Made by a program: the position numbers and the translations under genes
Source: Novosphingobium hassiacum
Lineage (GTDB): Bacteria > Pseudomonadota > Alphaproteobacteria > Sphingomonadales > Sphingomonadaceae
NCBI RefSeq assembly: GCF_014196055.1
Contig: NZ_JACICY010000002.1
Coordinates: 186,001-250,000 of the forward strand
Reading direction: 5' to 3'
Length of the DNA stretch: 64,000 nucleotides
Notes under the pieces: model-generated
Databases searched by the model: none
The model's input: only the letters and a program-made list of their open reading frames with translations
Told to the model about the DNA's origin: nothing
In this document: positions 17,719-25,680 of the stretch, piece by piece
Numbering within the stretch: position 1 is the first letter of the stretch
Layout: every line of letters starts with the position of its first letter

Positions 17719-18414
17719 ATGGCGAAGAAACCAACTCCCGCGCGCAGGCGTGTGCTGGCGGCGCTGCTGCTGGTGGCAGTGGTGGCGGCGGGCCTTGGCT
17801 GGTGGAAGGCGCGAACGTGGCTGCCCGATCGCGAGGACTATCCGGTTCAGGGCGTGTGGTTGAGCGATGATGACGGCGCGGTCGACTGGCGGCTGCTGCG
17901 CGCGGCGGGCGCGGACTTTGTTTATCTGACGGCGAGCGAGGGCACGGGAACGCGCGATTCGCGGTTTGCCGAGAATCTGGAAGCGGCGCGGGCACGCGGG
18001 ATGCAGGTGGGCGCGGTCCACGCCTATGACCTGTGCGCTCCGGCGGATGCACAGGCGGCGAACTTCGTGACGGTGGTGCCGCGCGACAAGGACTTGCTGC
18101 CACCGGCGATCGCACTCGATATTGATTCGCGCACCTGCCCCGAAGCACCGGGCGAGGCGCAGATGCAAAGCGAGCTGACGACGTTTCTCAATCAGGTGGA
18201 AAGGCACGCCGAAAAGCCGGCAATCCTGATGGTGTCGCGCGGGCTGGAAAAGCGCTATCATCTGGCCGCTATGATCGACCGCAACATCTGGGTTTCCCAA
18301 GATTATCTGGAGCCGGGCTATGCCGGACGGCCATGGGTGATGTGGACCGCGACCGACAGGCTGCGGTTGAACGCTGCCCGCGGGCCTTTGCGCTGGGTGG
18401 TGGTGCAGCCATGA
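17719..18414 (+). CDS. GH25-like (lysozyme-fold) protein with altered active site
   Basis: A 231-residue protein with an N-terminal membrane anchor (residues 11-28) and a TIM-barrel resembling glycoside hydrolase family 25, placed by its anchor at the periplasmic face. Family-like strands are GVWLSDDDGAVDW (45-57), DFVYLTASEG (67-75) and IALDIDSRTC (131-140). GH25 muramidases normally begin with a GxDVS motif that carries an active-site Asp; here this reads GVWLS with Trp. The DxE pair appears as DID (134-136). Muramidase activity is therefore doubtful and a binding or structural role is possible. Its stop overlaps the start of cdd (ATGA). Confidence 0.75.
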   Translation: MAKKPTPARRRVLAALLLVAVVAAGLGWWKARTWLPDREDYPVQGVWLSDDDGAVDWRLLRAAGADFVYLTASEGTGTRDSRFAENLEAARARGMQVGAVHAYDLCAPADAQAANFVTVVPRDKDLLPPAIALDIDSRTCPEAPGEAQMQSELTTFLNQVERHAEKPAILMVSRGLEKRYHLAAMIDRNIWVSQDYLEPGYAGRPWVMWTATDRLRLNAARGPLRWVVVQP

Positions 18415-18845
18415 GCGATATGCTGGCAGAGCGACGCGAGGCGCTGATCGCGGCGGCACGGACCGCGATGGACACCGCCTATGCGCCCTACTCCGGGTTC
18501 CTTGTCGGCGCGGCATTGCTGTTCGAGGATGGCGCGATCGTGACTGGCGCCAACACCGAGAACGCGAGCTACGGGCTGTCGTTGTGTGCAGAGACGGTGG
18601 CCTGCGCGATCGCCACGCATGCCGGACGGCGCGGCGGCTTGATCGCGGTGGCTGTGCTGGGTGGCGCCGGCGGACGGACGGGCGCGGCAATCACGCCGTG
18701 CGGGCGCTGCCGGCAGGTGTTGCATGAACTGGCGGCGCTGGGCGGAACGGATCCGTTGGTGCTGGGCGTGGGCGAACATGAGGTGGTGGAAACGCGCCTG
18801 TCGGTGCTATTGCCCAACGCATTCGGGCCATCCAACCTGTTTTAG
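18411..18845 (+). CDS. cdd: Cytidine deaminase
   Basis: A homotetrameric zinc enzyme of pyrimidine salvage that deaminates cytidine and deoxycytidine; 144 residues, the short Bacillus-type form. The active-site motif CAE is at residues 59-61 (Glu61 proton shuttle), and zinc ligands Cys97 and Cys100 lie in PCGRC. The ATG at 18411 overlaps the preceding TGA as ATGA, so translation is coupled to the GH25-like gene. It is followed by dcd 20 bp downstream, which places two deaminases of deoxycytidine metabolism in a single unit. Confidence 0.95.
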   Translation: MSDMLAERREALIAAARTAMDTAYAPYSGFLVGAALLFEDGAIVTGANTENASYGLSLCAETVACAIATHAGRRGGLIAVAVLGGAGGRTGAAITPCGRCRQVLHELAALGGTDPLVLGVGEHEVVETRLSVLLPNAFGPSNLF

Positions 18846-18865
18846 ATTTCTTCGGGGGAGCACCT

Positions 18866-19420
18866 TTGGCCATACTTTCCGACAAGTGGATTCGCGAGCG
18901 CGCGCTGGCCGACAGGATGATCGAGCCGTTCGTAGAGAACCAGAAGCGCGACGGGTGCATCAGCTATGGGCTATCGTCCTACGGCTATGACGCGCGGGTG
19001 GCAGACGAGTTCAAGATCTTCACCAACGTCAATTCGGCGGTGGTGGACCCGAAGAACTTCGACGGGGACAGCCTGGTCGATCGCAAGACCGATTGCTGCG
19101 TGATTCCGCCCAATTCGTTCGCGCTGGCCCGGACGGTCGAGTACTTTCGTATTCCGCGCGATGTACTGGTGATCTGCCTGGGCAAGAGCACGTATGCGCG
19201 CTGCGGGATCATCGTGAATGTCACGCCGCTCGAGCCCGGCTGGGAGGGCCACGTGACGTTGGAGTTTTCGAACACCACCCCGCTGCCTGCCAAGATCTAT
19301 GCCAACGAGGGCGCGTGCCAGTTCCTGTTCTTGCAGGGCAACGAGCCGTGCGAGGTCAGCTATGCCGACCGCGCGGGGAAATACATGGGTCAGCGCGGGG
19401 TTACGCTTCCGAAGCTTTAA
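18866..19420 (+). CDS. dcd: dCTP deaminase
   Basis: Converts dCTP to dUTP, the main route to dTTP in many bacteria; 184 residues. The motif GKSTYAR supplies the conserved Ser and Arg and [11 protein letters not shown] carries the catalytic Glu region. The start codon is TTG at 18866, supported by GGGGGAG seven bases upstream and the standard [12 protein letters not shown]-terminus. It could be bifunctional (dCTP deaminase/dUTPase) as in some lineages, but the sequence does not settle this. It sits directly downstream of cdd in the same operon. Confidence 0.94.
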   Translation: MAILSDKWIRERALADRMIEPFVENQKRDGCISYGLSSYGYDARVADEFKIFTNVNSAVVDPKNFDGDSLVDRKTDCCVIPPNSFALARTVEYFRIPRDVLVICLGKSTYARCGIIVNVTPLEPGWEGHVTLEFSNTTPLPAKIYANEGACQFLFLQGNEPCEVSYADRAGKYMGQRGVTLPKL

Positions 19421-19498
19421 CCGCACGCTTGAAACCGGTTGCAATCGTCTGCGACTTCGTCGAGCCTCTTGCCGATAACAGAACAGGCGGAGTGGGTG

Positions 19499-20671
19499 AT
19501 GGACAAGTCGGGGCGGCCCTATGACATCGTGGTTTATGGGGCGACGGGGTTTACCGGGCGGTTGGTGGCCGAATATCTGGCGCGCCACTACGGTCAGGAA
19601 GGCCCCCACTGGGCGATGGCGGGGCGCAGCGCGGCGAAGCTCGCCGAAGTGCGGGCGCTGATCGGTGCGCCCAAGAACACGCCGCTGATCGTGGCCGATA
19701 TTGCCGATCCGAACAGCCTCGCCGCGATGGCGCAGCAGACGCGCGTCGTGCTGACGACGGTCGGGCCGTACCAGCTTTATGGCGAACCAGTGCTCGAGGC
19801 ATGCATTGCGGCGGGCACCGACTATGCCGACTTGTGCGGCGAGCCGGTGTGGATGCGGCAGATGATCGACAAGCATGGCACGGCGGCGGAGCAATCGGGC
19901 GCGCGGATCTGCTTTTCATCGGGCTTCGATTCGATCCCGTTCGATCTGGGCGTGCTGATGCTGCAGAAGGAGGCAGTGGCGCGGTTCGGTCGCCCTGCCC
20001 CGCGGGTCAAAGGACGCGTGCGCGGGATGAAGGGCGGCGCTTCGGGTGGCACTGCGGCGAGCCTCAAGGCGACGCTCGCCGCGATGGGCAAGGACCCTTC
20101 GCTGATCCCGCTGATGCAGAGCGCTTTCTGCCTGACGCCGGGGTTCGAAGGCCCCGAGCAGCCTTCGGGCAATGCGGTTCAGCACGATGATGCATTGGGT
20201 AGCTGGGAAGCGCCGTTCATCATGGCGGCGATCAACACCAAGAACGTTCACCGCACCAATGCGCTGCTCGGCCATCCGTGGGGCACGGACTTTGTCTATG
20301 ACGAGATGGTGCTGACCGGACCCGGCGATCAGGGCAAGGCGGTCGCCGAGCATATGGCCAAGACGCCGATGATCGGTCGTCCGGACGATCCGGTGCCGGG
20401 CGAAGGCCCGTCGAAAGAAGAGCGCGAGACAGGGTTCTACGACGTGCTGTTCGTCGGCGAAATGCCCGATGGGCAGACGATCCACTATGGCGTCAAGGGC
20501 CGCTACGATCCCGGCTATGGCTCGACCAGCCGGATGTTGAGCGAAACCGGAATTGCGCTGCTTTCCAGCAATGCAGCGGGTGGCATCGGCACGCCCGGCG
20601 CGATTCTGGGAGAGGCGCTTGTGGCAAGGTTGCGGGCCCACGCCGAGCTCACGTTCAGCGTGGAAGCCTGA
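19499..20671 (+). CDS. Saccharopine dehydrogenase-like NAD(P)-binding oxidoreductase (trans-acting enoyl reductase family)
   Basis: A 390-residue oxidoreductase with an N-terminal Rossmann domain, YDIVVYGATGFTGRL at residues 8-22, and the GPYQLYGEPVLEAC and GFDSIPFDLG segments of the saccharopine dehydrogenase/trans-acting enoyl reductase superfamily. Such proteins reduce double bonds in lipids or polyketides in mycobacteria; in sphingomonads the substrate is unknown. The ATG at 19499 has GGAG seven bases upstream, which favours it over an upstream ATG at 19439. The gene is on the same strand as dcd with an 80-bp gap and is convergent with the globin gene. Confidence 0.87.
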   Translation: MDKSGRPYDIVVYGATGFTGRLVAEYLARHYGQEGPHWAMAGRSAAKLAEVRALIGAPKNTPLIVADIADPNSLAAMAQQTRVVLTTVGPYQLYGEPVLEACIAAGTDYADLCGEPVWMRQMIDKHGTAAEQSGARICFSSGFDSIPFDLGVLMLQKEAVARFGRPAPRVKGRVRGMKGGASGGTAASLKATLAAMGKDPSLIPLMQSAFCLTPGFEGPEQPSGNAVQHDDALGSWEAPFIMAAINTKNVHRTNALLGHPWGTDFVYDEMVLTGPGDQGKAVAEHMAKTPMIGRPDDPVPGEGPSKEERETGFYDVLFVGEMPDGQTIHYGVKGRYDPGYGSTSRMLSETGIALLSSNAAGGIGTPGAILGEALVARLRAHAELTFSVEA

Positions 20672-20685
20672 GCAGGGCACGGAAC

Positions 20686-20717
20686 CCGCCGACCGAATTG
20701 GGATACATGGTCGGCGG
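20686..20717. terminator. Hairpin between oxidoreductase and globin genes (possible terminator)
   Basis: CCGCCGACC and GGTCGGCGG form a perfect 9-bp stem with a 14-base loop between convergent genes (stops at 20671 and 20745). There is no clear T-run, so it may work by Rho or as an mRNA 3'-end stabiliser. Confidence 0.5.
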
Positions 20718-20744
20718 TCTGGACATCAGGGTCTGAGCGCAGGC

Positions 20745-21188
20745 TCAGGCGGCGGCCGCATAGGCATCGACTTCCGCAGCAATCAGGATGTCGGCGAGCA
20801 TCCAGTAAGCCTCGCCCCAGGCATCTAGCACTTCATCGGTGGCAACGTCGGAACCAAGCACGTCGCGGATCGCGGGTAGCAGGGCCGCAGCGACCAGCGG
20901 ATAGTGTTCGGCCTTTACGCCCGTTTCGACATGGCGAGCGACCATGCGCTGCACGGCGGGGCCGAGGTTGTCCAGTTTGTCGATGTTTTTGGCGTAAGCG
21001 AGAATGGCGCCCGCCAGACGGCGCGGTTGTTCGCCGCTTTCCTGCGCTGCGCGATCAAACATCGCGGCCACTTCGGGGTTCTGGAACAGCCGCGCATACA
21101 TGGCGGTGGTGATTGCCAACCCGTGCTTTTCCAGCGCCGGGGCCGTGGATTTTACGATTGAGCGGGCGTGTTCGGAAGCGATGCGCAT
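20745..21188 (-). CDS. Single-domain globin (Vitreoscilla-haemoglobin/Hmp type)
   Basis: A 147-residue haem globin similar to the globin domain of flavohaemoglobin but without the reductase domain. The key positions are Tyr31 (B10), Gln54 (E7) and His86 (proximal F8), the signature of bacterial NO dioxygenase-type globins. The ATG at 21188 has GGAG seven bases upstream. It diverges from an NsrR gene 80 bp away, with an AAATACCGGTATTT palindrome in between. This strongly suggests NO-induced expression and NO detoxification with an external reductase. Oxygen delivery, as for Vhb, is an alternative. Confidence 0.93.
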   Translation of the reverse strand: MRIASEHARSIVKSTAPALEKHGLAITTAMYARLFQNPEVAAMFDRAAQESGEQPRRLAGAILAYAKNIDKLDNLGPAVQRMVARHVETGVKAEHYPLVAAALLPAIRDVLGSDVATDEVLDAWGEAYWMLADILIAAEVDAYAAAA

Positions 21189-21211
21189 GGGGCTCTCCAA
21201 TCCAGTAATTA

Positions 21212-21225
21212 AAATACCGGTATTT
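21212..21225. promoter_or_regulatory. Palindromic operator of the globin/NsrR intergenic region
   Basis: AAATACCGGTATTT is a perfect 14-bp palindrome in an A/T-rich 80-bp region between the divergent globin (start 21188) and NsrR (start 21269) genes. Its half-site AAATAC resembles the AAATAC/GTATTT half of known NsrR operators, so it is the probable NsrR box and could repress both genes until NO damages the Fe-S cluster. Confidence 0.72.
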
Positions 21226-21268
21226 ATATTACTTGATTTAGGCAAGCGGAAATTCGACATAGCTGAGC

Positions 21269-21721
21269 ATGCAACTCACCCAGCATACTGACTTCGGCCT
21301 GCGCCTGTTGATCGTGCTCGCGCGCAAGGACGCGCCGGTTTCGCTGCCCGCGTTCTCGGCCGAGCAGGGCTTGAGCTATCATCACGTTGCCAAAGTGGCC
21401 CAAGCACTGGTGCAGGAGGGTTTCGCCCGGTCTCAGCGCGGGCGTAGCGGCGGTATTGCACTGGCGCGGGCCGCCCAGGACATTCGGGTGGGCGAGGTCG
21501 TTCGCGCGATGGAGCGCGGGATGCGGCTGGCCGACTGCGCCCGTTGCGCGCTCAAGGCCGACTGCGCGTTGAGCGGCGTTCTTGCCGAAGCGCTCGACGC
21601 GTTTCTCGCGGTGCTCGACCGCTATTCGCTGGCTGACGTTTCGCGCGAAGGGGTTCCGGCTTTCGCGCCGTGGAGCATCCTGCCCCCCTCGCCCGGCTGC
21701 GGAGCTATGGCGCCTTCCTGA
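21269..21721 (+). CDS. nsrR: NsrR-type Rrf2 family nitric-oxide-sensing repressor
   Basis: A 150-residue Rrf2 transcription factor. The N-terminal winged helix includes MQLTQHTDFGLRLLIVLA and the recognition region YHHVAKVAQALVQEGF. The three cysteines Cys90, Cys93 and Cys99 form the C-x2-C-x5-C pattern of the NsrR Fe-S cluster rather than the IscR pattern. The protein therefore should lose DNA binding when NO nitrosylates the cluster. It is divergent from a globin gene and probably represses it and itself at the palindrome 21212-21225. The C-terminal 20 residues are Pro-rich and not conserved. The stop overlaps the end of the convergent lipoprotein gene. Confidence 0.94.
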   Translation: MQLTQHTDFGLRLLIVLARKDAPVSLPAFSAEQGLSYHHVAKVAQALVQEGFARSQRGRSGGIALARAAQDIRVGEVVRAMERGMRLADCARCALKADCALSGVLAEALDAFLAVLDRYSLADVSREGVPAFAPWSILPPSPGCGAMAPS

Positions 21722-22136
21722 GTGCGGTGACGCAGGCGGCGCGGTCGACTTCGCGACCGTCGCTGCGGCGTGCGTCGACATATGTCGCGGTGGGGCGCGG
21801 GTTGCCGGGTTGCGGGTAGAGGTAGATGTCGAGGATGCAGGCGGTGCCGGTCCACTGCAACTTGCGCGCGTCGTCTTCGATCACGTCGAGCCGGGGGGCG
21901 CCGAACTGGCGACCCAGCTGAGCCACGTCGGCTCCGATCACGTTTTCAAGGCCGGGGATCATCTGGACTTGTGCCGGTGGTCTGGCGACCGGGCCAGGGC
22001 GCGGAACGGTTGTGCGGACGGGAGGTCCCGATGGTCTGACCGGGGCGGAGCTGCGCGGGATCGCACCTCCTCCAGCGCACGACGCAAGGAACAGGGCGGA
22101 GAGCGCGACGGCGCAGTTTGCACGGATGGTTGGCAC
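21705..22136 (-). CDS. Predicted lipoprotein, uncharacterised
   Basis: A lipoprotein of unknown function. From a GTG at 22136 the protein opens with a signal segment ending in the lipobox LASC, giving a 143-residue precursor; the frame is open to a GTG at 22187, which would add 17 residues. After the lipidated Cys comes a Pro/Arg-rich low-complexity stretch, and then a compact domain with VIGADVAQLGRQFGAPRLDV, the segment CILDIYLYPQPGN, and a DGREVDRAACV tail with conserved cysteines. Similar proteins occur in sphingomonads, but I do not recognise a named family. It is convergent with nsrR, overlapping it by 17 bp. Confidence 0.72.
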   Translation of the reverse strand: MPTIRANCAVALSALFLASCAGGGAIPRSSAPVRPSGPPVRTTVPRPGPVARPPAQVQMIPGLENVIGADVAQLGRQFGAPRLDVIEDDARKLQWTGTACILDIYLYPQPGNPRPTATYVDARRSDGREVDRAACVTALRKAP

Positions 22137-22280
22137 GGATGCGGGGATGGAGCGCCCTGCCCGCGCGGTCAACGTCTGCCCTCGCACTTTGTCGCGTAAC
22201 GCTGGCGTTCCGGCGCTTGCCGCAGTGGTGCGATGCCGCTAGGTCCGCCCGGAATTTGCGGAAATGGAGCCAGCCAGACA

Positions 22281-23276
22281 ATGTCCGACCCGATCTACGA
22301 CGTCATCGCCATCGGCAACGCCATTGTCGACGTGATGGCCCCTTGCGAGGATTCGGAAATCGAGTCGCTGGGACTGGCCAAGGGCGGCATGACGCTGGTG
22401 GACACCGACCGCGCGCGCGAATTGTACGATGCGATGGGGCCAGCGCGTGAGATTTCGGGCGGATCGGCAGCCAATACGCTGGCCGGTCTTGCCGCGCTCG
22501 GCGCGAAGTGCGCGTTCATCGGGCAAGTTGCCGATGATCAGCTGGGCGAAGTGTTCGCGCATGACATCCGCGCAGGCGGGATTGCATTCGATACCGCGGC
22601 ACGCGCGGGCGACCCGCCGACGGCGCGCTGCCTGATCTTCGTGACGCCCGATGGCCAGCGGACGATGAACACGTTCCTTGGCGCGTCGCAGTTCCTGCCT
22701 GCCGATGCGATGGACGATGCGACGATCGCCTCGGCCAAGGTTCTGTACCTCGAAGGCTATCTGTGGGACCCCGAAGAGCCGCGCAAGGCCATGCGTCGCG
22801 CGATTGCTGCTGCGCGCAATGCAGGGCGCAAGGTTGCGTTCACGCTGTCGGATGCGTTCGTGATCTCGCGCTATGGCGACGATTTTCGTGCGCTGATCGA
22901 CGCCGGGCAGATCGACATCCTGTTTGCCAACGAGCATGAACTGGCCGCGCTGACGGGAATCGAGGACTTCGACGCAGGTCTGGCGCAAGTCGCCGCCAAG
23001 GTGCCGACGGTGGTCGTGACGCGCAGCGAGAACGGCGCACACGCGGTGAGCGGCGGCGAACATGCACAGGTTCCGGCCGAGCCGATCGCCAAGGTCGTCG
23101 ATACGACCGGAGCAGGCGATCTGTTCGCAGCGGGCTTCCTGTTCGGCCACGTGCGTGGGCGCCCACTGGCAGAATGCCTGACTTTGGGTGCGGTCTGTGC
23201 GGCCGAGATCATCTCGCACTATGGCGCGCGACCCGAAGCGGACCTGGCTGAGCTGGTTGCCGCGCGGCTGGGCTGA
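22281..23276 (+). CDS. PfkB-family sugar kinase, adenosine kinase type
   Basis: A ribokinase-fold kinase of 331 residues, likely to phosphorylate adenosine (or another nucleoside) to its monophosphate. The N-terminal GNAIVDVM, the glycine-rich GGSAANTLAGLA and the C-terminal PfkB signature DTTGAGDLFAAGF (about 274-286) with the catalytic Asp are all present. The family of alphaproteobacterial proteins is annotated as adenosine kinase. The ATG at 22281 begins MSDPIYDVIAIGN and is preferred to 22233. It is divergent from the lipoprotein gene and convergent with the CBS gene (33 bp). Substrate preference is inferred. Confidence 0.89.
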   Translation: MSDPIYDVIAIGNAIVDVMAPCEDSEIESLGLAKGGMTLVDTDRARELYDAMGPAREISGGSAANTLAGLAALGAKCAFIGQVADDQLGEVFAHDIRAGGIAFDTAARAGDPPTARCLIFVTPDGQRTMNTFLGASQFLPADAMDDATIASAKVLYLEGYLWDPEEPRKAMRRAIAAARNAGRKVAFTLSDAFVISRYGDDFRALIDAGQIDILFANEHELAALTGIEDFDAGLAQVAAKVPTVVVTRSENGAHAVSGGEHAQVPAEPIAKVVDTTGAGDLFAAGFLFGHVRGRPLAECLTLGAVCAAEIISHYGARPEADLAELVAARLG

Positions 23277-23309
23277 TCATATCGTAAAAATGATTACCCG
23301 GCGCGGCCG

Positions 23310-23738
23310 CTACCCCTGCTGGATATAGACCCGCATGGCGTCGGCTTCGGCTTCGACCTTGTCGATGCGGTGTTTGACCAGATCGCCGATCGAGACGAAC
23401 GCGACCATCTCGCCGTTTTCGACGACCGGCAAGTGGCGGAAGCGGCGTTCGGTCATCAGCGAGAGTGCTGCCAGCACGGTCATCTGTGGCGAGATCGTGA
23501 CGACGGGCGCGGTCATCATTTCGCGCACTTTCATGTGCAGCGCGGCCTCGCCGTGCTTGTGCAGGCAGCGCATCATGTCGCGTTCGGAGAAGATGCCGGC
23601 GACCGCGCTCTGCCCGTCGCGTACCGGGAGCGCGCCGATGCGGTGCCGGGCGAGCATATCGACCGCGTCGGACACGTTGTCGTCGGCGTTGCAGCTCCAC
23701 ACTTCGCCGCGACCGGCAATGACCTGGGCAATCGTCAT
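23310..23738 (-). CDS. CBS-pair domain protein
   Basis: A 142-residue protein made of a tandem pair of CBS domains, which usually binds adenine nucleotides and acts as an energy-sensing module. Each repeat shows the typical pattern: VSDAVDMLARHRIGALPV and the second with LAALSLMTERRFRHLPVVE, plus HLPVVENGEMVAFVS. The ATG at 23738 is preferred over 23750 because GGAGG lies six bases upstream. No catalytic domain is attached, so it probably regulates another protein in trans; the partner cannot be named. It is convergent with the adenosine kinase gene and divergent from a small membrane protein. Confidence 0.89.
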   Translation of the reverse strand: MTIAQVIAGRGEVWSCNADDNVSDAVDMLARHRIGALPVRDGQSAVAGIFSERDMMRCLHKHGEAALHMKVREMMTAPVVTISPQMTVLAALSLMTERRFRHLPVVENGEMVAFVSIGDLVKHRIDKVEAEADAMRVYIQQG

Positions 23739-23893
23739 GGCATCCTCCATCTTGGTTTCCGGTGCCCTGTCCTTTGCGAACCTTTGACTCCGGCAATCTC
23801 CTGAAGAGGATCATGCCATCGAAAGGCGCGTGACGAAAGCACCTCTTGCAAGCAGCGTTGCCAGCCCGATATGCGAGTCGCAAAGGACATGCG

Positions 23894-24178
23894 ATGACCC
23901 GCCCCTCCCCGCTTGATGACCCGCTTAACGCCAGCTTCGCCTGGGCGCGCTACCGTATGTTGCTGAAATGGATGGCATTGTTCATCGCAGTGGTAGTGAT
24001 TGCGGTGCTGGGGTTGCTGTACTGGATGGTCGGGTTCGTTTCGATCCACCTGTATATCGCGACGACGCTGGGGCTGGGCTGCGCGATGCTGCTGATGGCG
24101 GCGCTGATGGGGCTCGTGTTCCTGTCGAGCGGGACGGGCCACGATGAATCGATCGAAGACCCGGTTTCGGACGATTAG
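23894..24178 (+). CDS. Small two-helix inner-membrane protein
   Basis: A 94-residue hypothetical membrane protein with two predicted transmembrane helices at about residues 26-48 and 55-80, preceded by a short Arg/Lys-containing cytosolic N-terminus and followed by an acidic tail. The ATG at 23894 has AAGGA seven bases upstream; the frame open to 23846 is rejected. I recognise no family. It is divergent from the CBS gene with about 155 bp between, and is followed by an inverted REP repeat. Confidence 0.68.
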   Translation: MTRPSPLDDPLNASFAWARYRMLLKWMALFIAVVVIAVLGLLYWMVGFVSIHLYIATTLGLGCAMLLMAALMGLVFLSSGTGHDESIEDPVSDD

Positions 24179-24205
24179 AGCTCGCTGAGTTCATACCAGA
24201 CGGCT

Positions 24206-24290
24206 CGTCATTGCGAGCGGAGCGAAGCAATCAAGAACGTCTGCGTGCGGAACTCTGGCTTGCTACGTCGCTACGCTCCTCGCAATCACG
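24206..24290. repeat. Imperfect inverted dispersed repeat
   Basis: A 25-bp GTCATTGCGAGCG-type unit followed by AGCGAAGCAAT is matched in inverted orientation at about 24257-24290 (GGCTTGCTACG... ending in CTCGCAATCACG). The ends CGTCATTGCGAG and CTCGCAATCACG pair with one mismatch. The element occupies the whole gap between the small membrane protein and the Fe-S carrier genes and resembles the CATTGCGAGC repeat found in many sphingomonad genomes. Confidence 0.72.
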
Positions 24291-24353
24291 AAGCATATTG
24301 AGGTCATGACGGTCTCGGTTGAGGTTTGGGACCGGGCGTCCTATCTAGGGGGC

Positions 24354-24686
24354 ATGTCCGAAACCATGATCTCGCTCGCCCCCAGCGCCGCCAAGCGCAT
24401 CGCCACGATTGCCGCCAAGCAGGGCACACCTGCGATCCTGCGGCTGTCGGTCGAAGGTGGCGGGTGTTCTGGCTTTCAGTACAAGTTCGGCCTCGCCGAC
24501 GCGCCTGAAGCCGATGATACGGTGACCGAGACCGATGGCGTGCGGCTGGTAGTCGATGAGGTCAGCCTCGGGCTGCTTGAGGGCAGTGTGGTCGAATATG
24601 TCGAATCGCTGGGCGGTGCGGCGTTCCGGGTGAGCAATCCCCAAGCCGCATCGGGTTGCGGGTGCGGGTCCAGCTTCGCGATATGA
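24354..24686 (+). CDS. erpA: A-type iron-sulfur carrier protein (ErpA/HesB)
   Basis: Delivers Fe-S clusters to target apoproteins; 110 residues. The three ligating cysteines are Cys38 in GGGCSGF and Cys102 and Cys104 in SGCGCG, the complete A-type pattern. The ATG at 24354 starts MSETMISLAPSAA; a second ATG at 24366 is possible. The stop overlaps the start of the exonuclease III gene by ATGA, so the two are translated together, linking Fe-S delivery with a DNA-repair enzyme. ErpA and IscA/SufA cannot be told apart reliably by sequence, so the symbol is provisional. Confidence 0.87.
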   Translation: MSETMISLAPSAAKRIATIAAKQGTPAILRLSVEGGGCSGFQYKFGLADAPEADDTVTETDGVRLVVDEVSLGLLEGSVVEYVESLGGAAFRVSNPQAASGCGCGSSFAI

Positions 24687-25459
24687 TCAAGGTCGCCTCG
24701 TTTAACATCAACGGGATCAAGGCGCGTTTGCCCCGACTACTCGAATGGCTCGAGGAAACGCGGCCGAGCGTCGCGTGCCTGCAAGAGATCAAGACGCAGG
24801 ACGAGGGCTTTCCCGCCGCCGAGTTCGAAAAGATCGGATATCACGCGATCTGGCACGGGCAGAAGGGCTTCAACGGAGTCGCGATTCTGGCCGATGGGGT
24901 GCAGCCGGTTGAGGTGCAGCGCGGGCTGGCGGGCGATCCCGAGGACGAGCATTCGCGCTATCTTGAGGCTGATGTCTACGGGTTGCGCGTGGTGTGCATC
25001 TACTTGCCCAATGGAAATCCGCAGCCGGGGCCGAAGTTCGACTACAAGCTGCGCTGGATGGAGCGGTTGCGCACGCGCATGACCGAGCTTGCTGCGCAGG
25101 AACTGCCGACAGTGGTGATCGGCGATTACAACGTCATTCCCGAAGACAAGGACACGTTTTCGGTGCGGGCGATGGCTAGCGACGCGTTGATGCAGCCCGA
25201 ATCGCGCGATGCGTACCGGCGGCTGCTCAATGATGGATGGACCGATGCGCTCGACCTGTTCAACCCACAGGGCGGGGTGTGGACGTTCTGGGACTATCAG
25301 GCGGGCGCGTGGCAGCGCGATCACGGCTTCCGCATCGATCACGCGCTGCTCTCGCCCGATCTTGCCGACAGGCTGATTTCGTCGGGTGTCGACAAGGCAT
25401 ACCGCGGCCGGGAAAAGGCCAGCGATCATGCGCCGATGTGGGTGACGCTCAAAGCCTGA
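24683..25459 (+). CDS. xthA: Exodeoxyribonuclease III (AP endonuclease)
   Basis: Acts on abasic sites and 3'-blocked ends in base-excision repair; 258 residues. Endonuclease/exonuclease/phosphatase family motifs are visible: FNINGIKARL, LQEIKT with Glu35, the GDYNV segment near residue 155 and SDHAPM near the C-terminus. The ATG at 24683 overlaps the erpA stop (ATGA). Downstream the DNA runs about 85 bp to a small membrane peptide gene. The pairing with msrA and msrC elsewhere in the window suggests a cell exposed to oxidative damage, though that is context only. Confidence 0.95.
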   Translation: MIKVASFNINGIKARLPRLLEWLEETRPSVACLQEIKTQDEGFPAAEFEKIGYHAIWHGQKGFNGVAILADGVQPVEVQRGLAGDPEDEHSRYLEADVYGLRVVCIYLPNGNPQPGPKFDYKLRWMERLRTRMTELAAQELPTVVIGDYNVIPEDKDTFSVRAMASDALMQPESRDAYRRLLNDGWTDALDLFNPQGGVWTFWDYQAGAWQRDHGFRIDHALLSPDLADRLISSGVDKAYRGREKASDHAPMWVTLKA

Positions 25460-25545
25460 ACGCGACACTGTGCCAAGGGTCACTGCAGGTTCATGCAAGG
25501 TGGTGCAGGGCAGTGCCAACACCATCAATTGCAAAGAGATGCGTC

Positions 25546-25680
25546 ATGGGCCTGTTCAAGCCTGATTTTTTCCGTTCGCTGGCCTTCGGGCTGGTCATGG
25601 GCACCGCTGCGATGGCGATGTCTGCAGGGATCAGTGCGTCGGCAACACCTGACGTTTCGGTACAGCAGGTTTCGCGCTGA
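25546..25680 (+). CDS. Small 44-residue membrane/secreted peptide upstream of msrA
   Basis: A very short open frame whose product has Lys5 and Arg10 followed by a hydrophobic segment (about residues 11-30: SLAFGLVMGTAAMAMSAGIS), consistent with a single transmembrane helix or a signal peptide, then a short polar tail. An AAAGAG ribosome-binding region precedes the ATG at 25546. Its stop overlaps the msrA start in the arrangement TGATG, the classic coupling for operon partners, so it is probably translated. No family is recognised. It could be a leader peptide for msrA or a small membrane partner. Confidence 0.6.
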   Translation: MGLFKPDFFRSLAFGLVMGTAAMAMSAGISASATPDVSVQQVSR

